NCBI GenBank assembly: GCA_934693135.1
Contig: CAKUVA010000004.1
Span: forward strand, 1-64,000
Length of the DNA: 64,000 nt
From: an uncultured Bacteroidales bacterium
GTDB lineage: Bacteria; Bacteroidota; Bacteroidia; Bacteroidales; UBA932
Direction of reading: 5' to 3'
Below the pieces are notes generated by a model that did no database searches, was not told the origin of the DNA, and was given only the letters and a program-made list of their open reading frames with translations. Below, piece by piece: positions 63,963-64,000 of the stretch. How positions within the stretch are numbered: the stretch's first letter is position 1; each line of letters opens with the position of its first letter. The position numbers and the translations under genes are program-made.

Positions 63963-64000
63963 ATGAATATGAAAAATTTCTTTATCACATTGGTGTGCGC
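63963..64000 (+). CDS. Start of an exported protein gene (partial)
   Basis: The last 38 bases open with ATG and encode M-N-M-K-N-F-F-I-T-L-V-C, a lysine followed by a hydrophobic run, as in a signal peptide. The gene is cut by the window edge, so nothing further can be said. ATG at 63969 is an equal candidate. Confidence 0.5.
   Translation, partial: MNMKNFFITLVC

Noticed and set aside
1-64000. CRISPR arrays, insertion sequences, integrases or prophage genes
   Set aside because: No spaced identical repeats, transposase or integrase sequences were seen. The only decayed DNA is the 18.4-19.8 kb segment.

Overview
The window is a contiguous piece of a chromosome from a member of the Bacteroidota, most likely a gut-type Bacteroidales. 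The evidence is two SusC/SusD pairs, BACON-domain lipoproteins, a DUF4251 protein, the TAnnTTTG type of -7 promoter box upstream of many genes, and the near absence of Shine-Dalgarno sequences. The genus cannot be fixed from the sequence alone.

Layout. (1) 1-11.2 kb, plus strand: the end of a tRNA (probably Trp), then secE-nusG-rplK-rplA-rplJ-rplL-rpoB-rpoC, with a strong hairpin between rplL and rpoB and a terminator after rpoC. (2) 11.3-13.2 kb: ssb and purA, closed by a two-way terminator shared with the next block. (3) 13.2-16.5 kb, minus strand: lysS, a SpoU-type RNA methyltransferase and aroE, tightly overlapped. recJ diverges from lysS. (4) 18.4-19.8 kb: AT-rich, decayed DNA with a secreted repeat protein gene broken by two frameshifts. 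(5) 19.8-27.6 kb, minus strand: a probable seven-gene operon exbB-exbD-tonB-rluB-era-parC-aroK. It joins TonB energy transduction, which the SusC proteins need, with housekeeping genes.

(6) 27.6-51.5 kb is the accessory heart of the window. It starts with a susC/susD pair, an FAD-dependent oxidoreductase and a secreted endonuclease/exonuclease/phosphatase protein. A LacI-type regulator follows, divergent from a long operon: ribokinase, sugar permease, surface calcineurin-like phosphoesterase, BACON/LamG lipoprotein, a second susC/susD, a repeat-rich surface lipoprotein, and two nucleoside hydrolases. Read together, this is a ribose/nucleoside (possibly nucleic acid) scavenging locus. Phosphates and bases would be removed outside the cytoplasm, ribose taken up through SusCD and the permease, and then phosphorylated by ribokinase. 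It resembles the ribose utilisation (rus) systems described in Bacteroides. Four TTTGCGC operator-like sites lie in the regulator/ribokinase intergenic region.

(7) 51.5-58.2 kb: a complete histidine-to-glutamate operon, ftcD-hutU-hutH-hutI. (8) 58.2-63.0 kb, minus strand: a Tat-exported dipeptide epimerase, a transglutaminase-like lipoprotein, an NhaC-type antiporter and a DUF4251 protein, suggesting periplasmic handling of cell-wall peptides. (9) 63.0 kb to the end: a NagD-like HAD phosphatase, and the first codons of a gene cut by the window edge.
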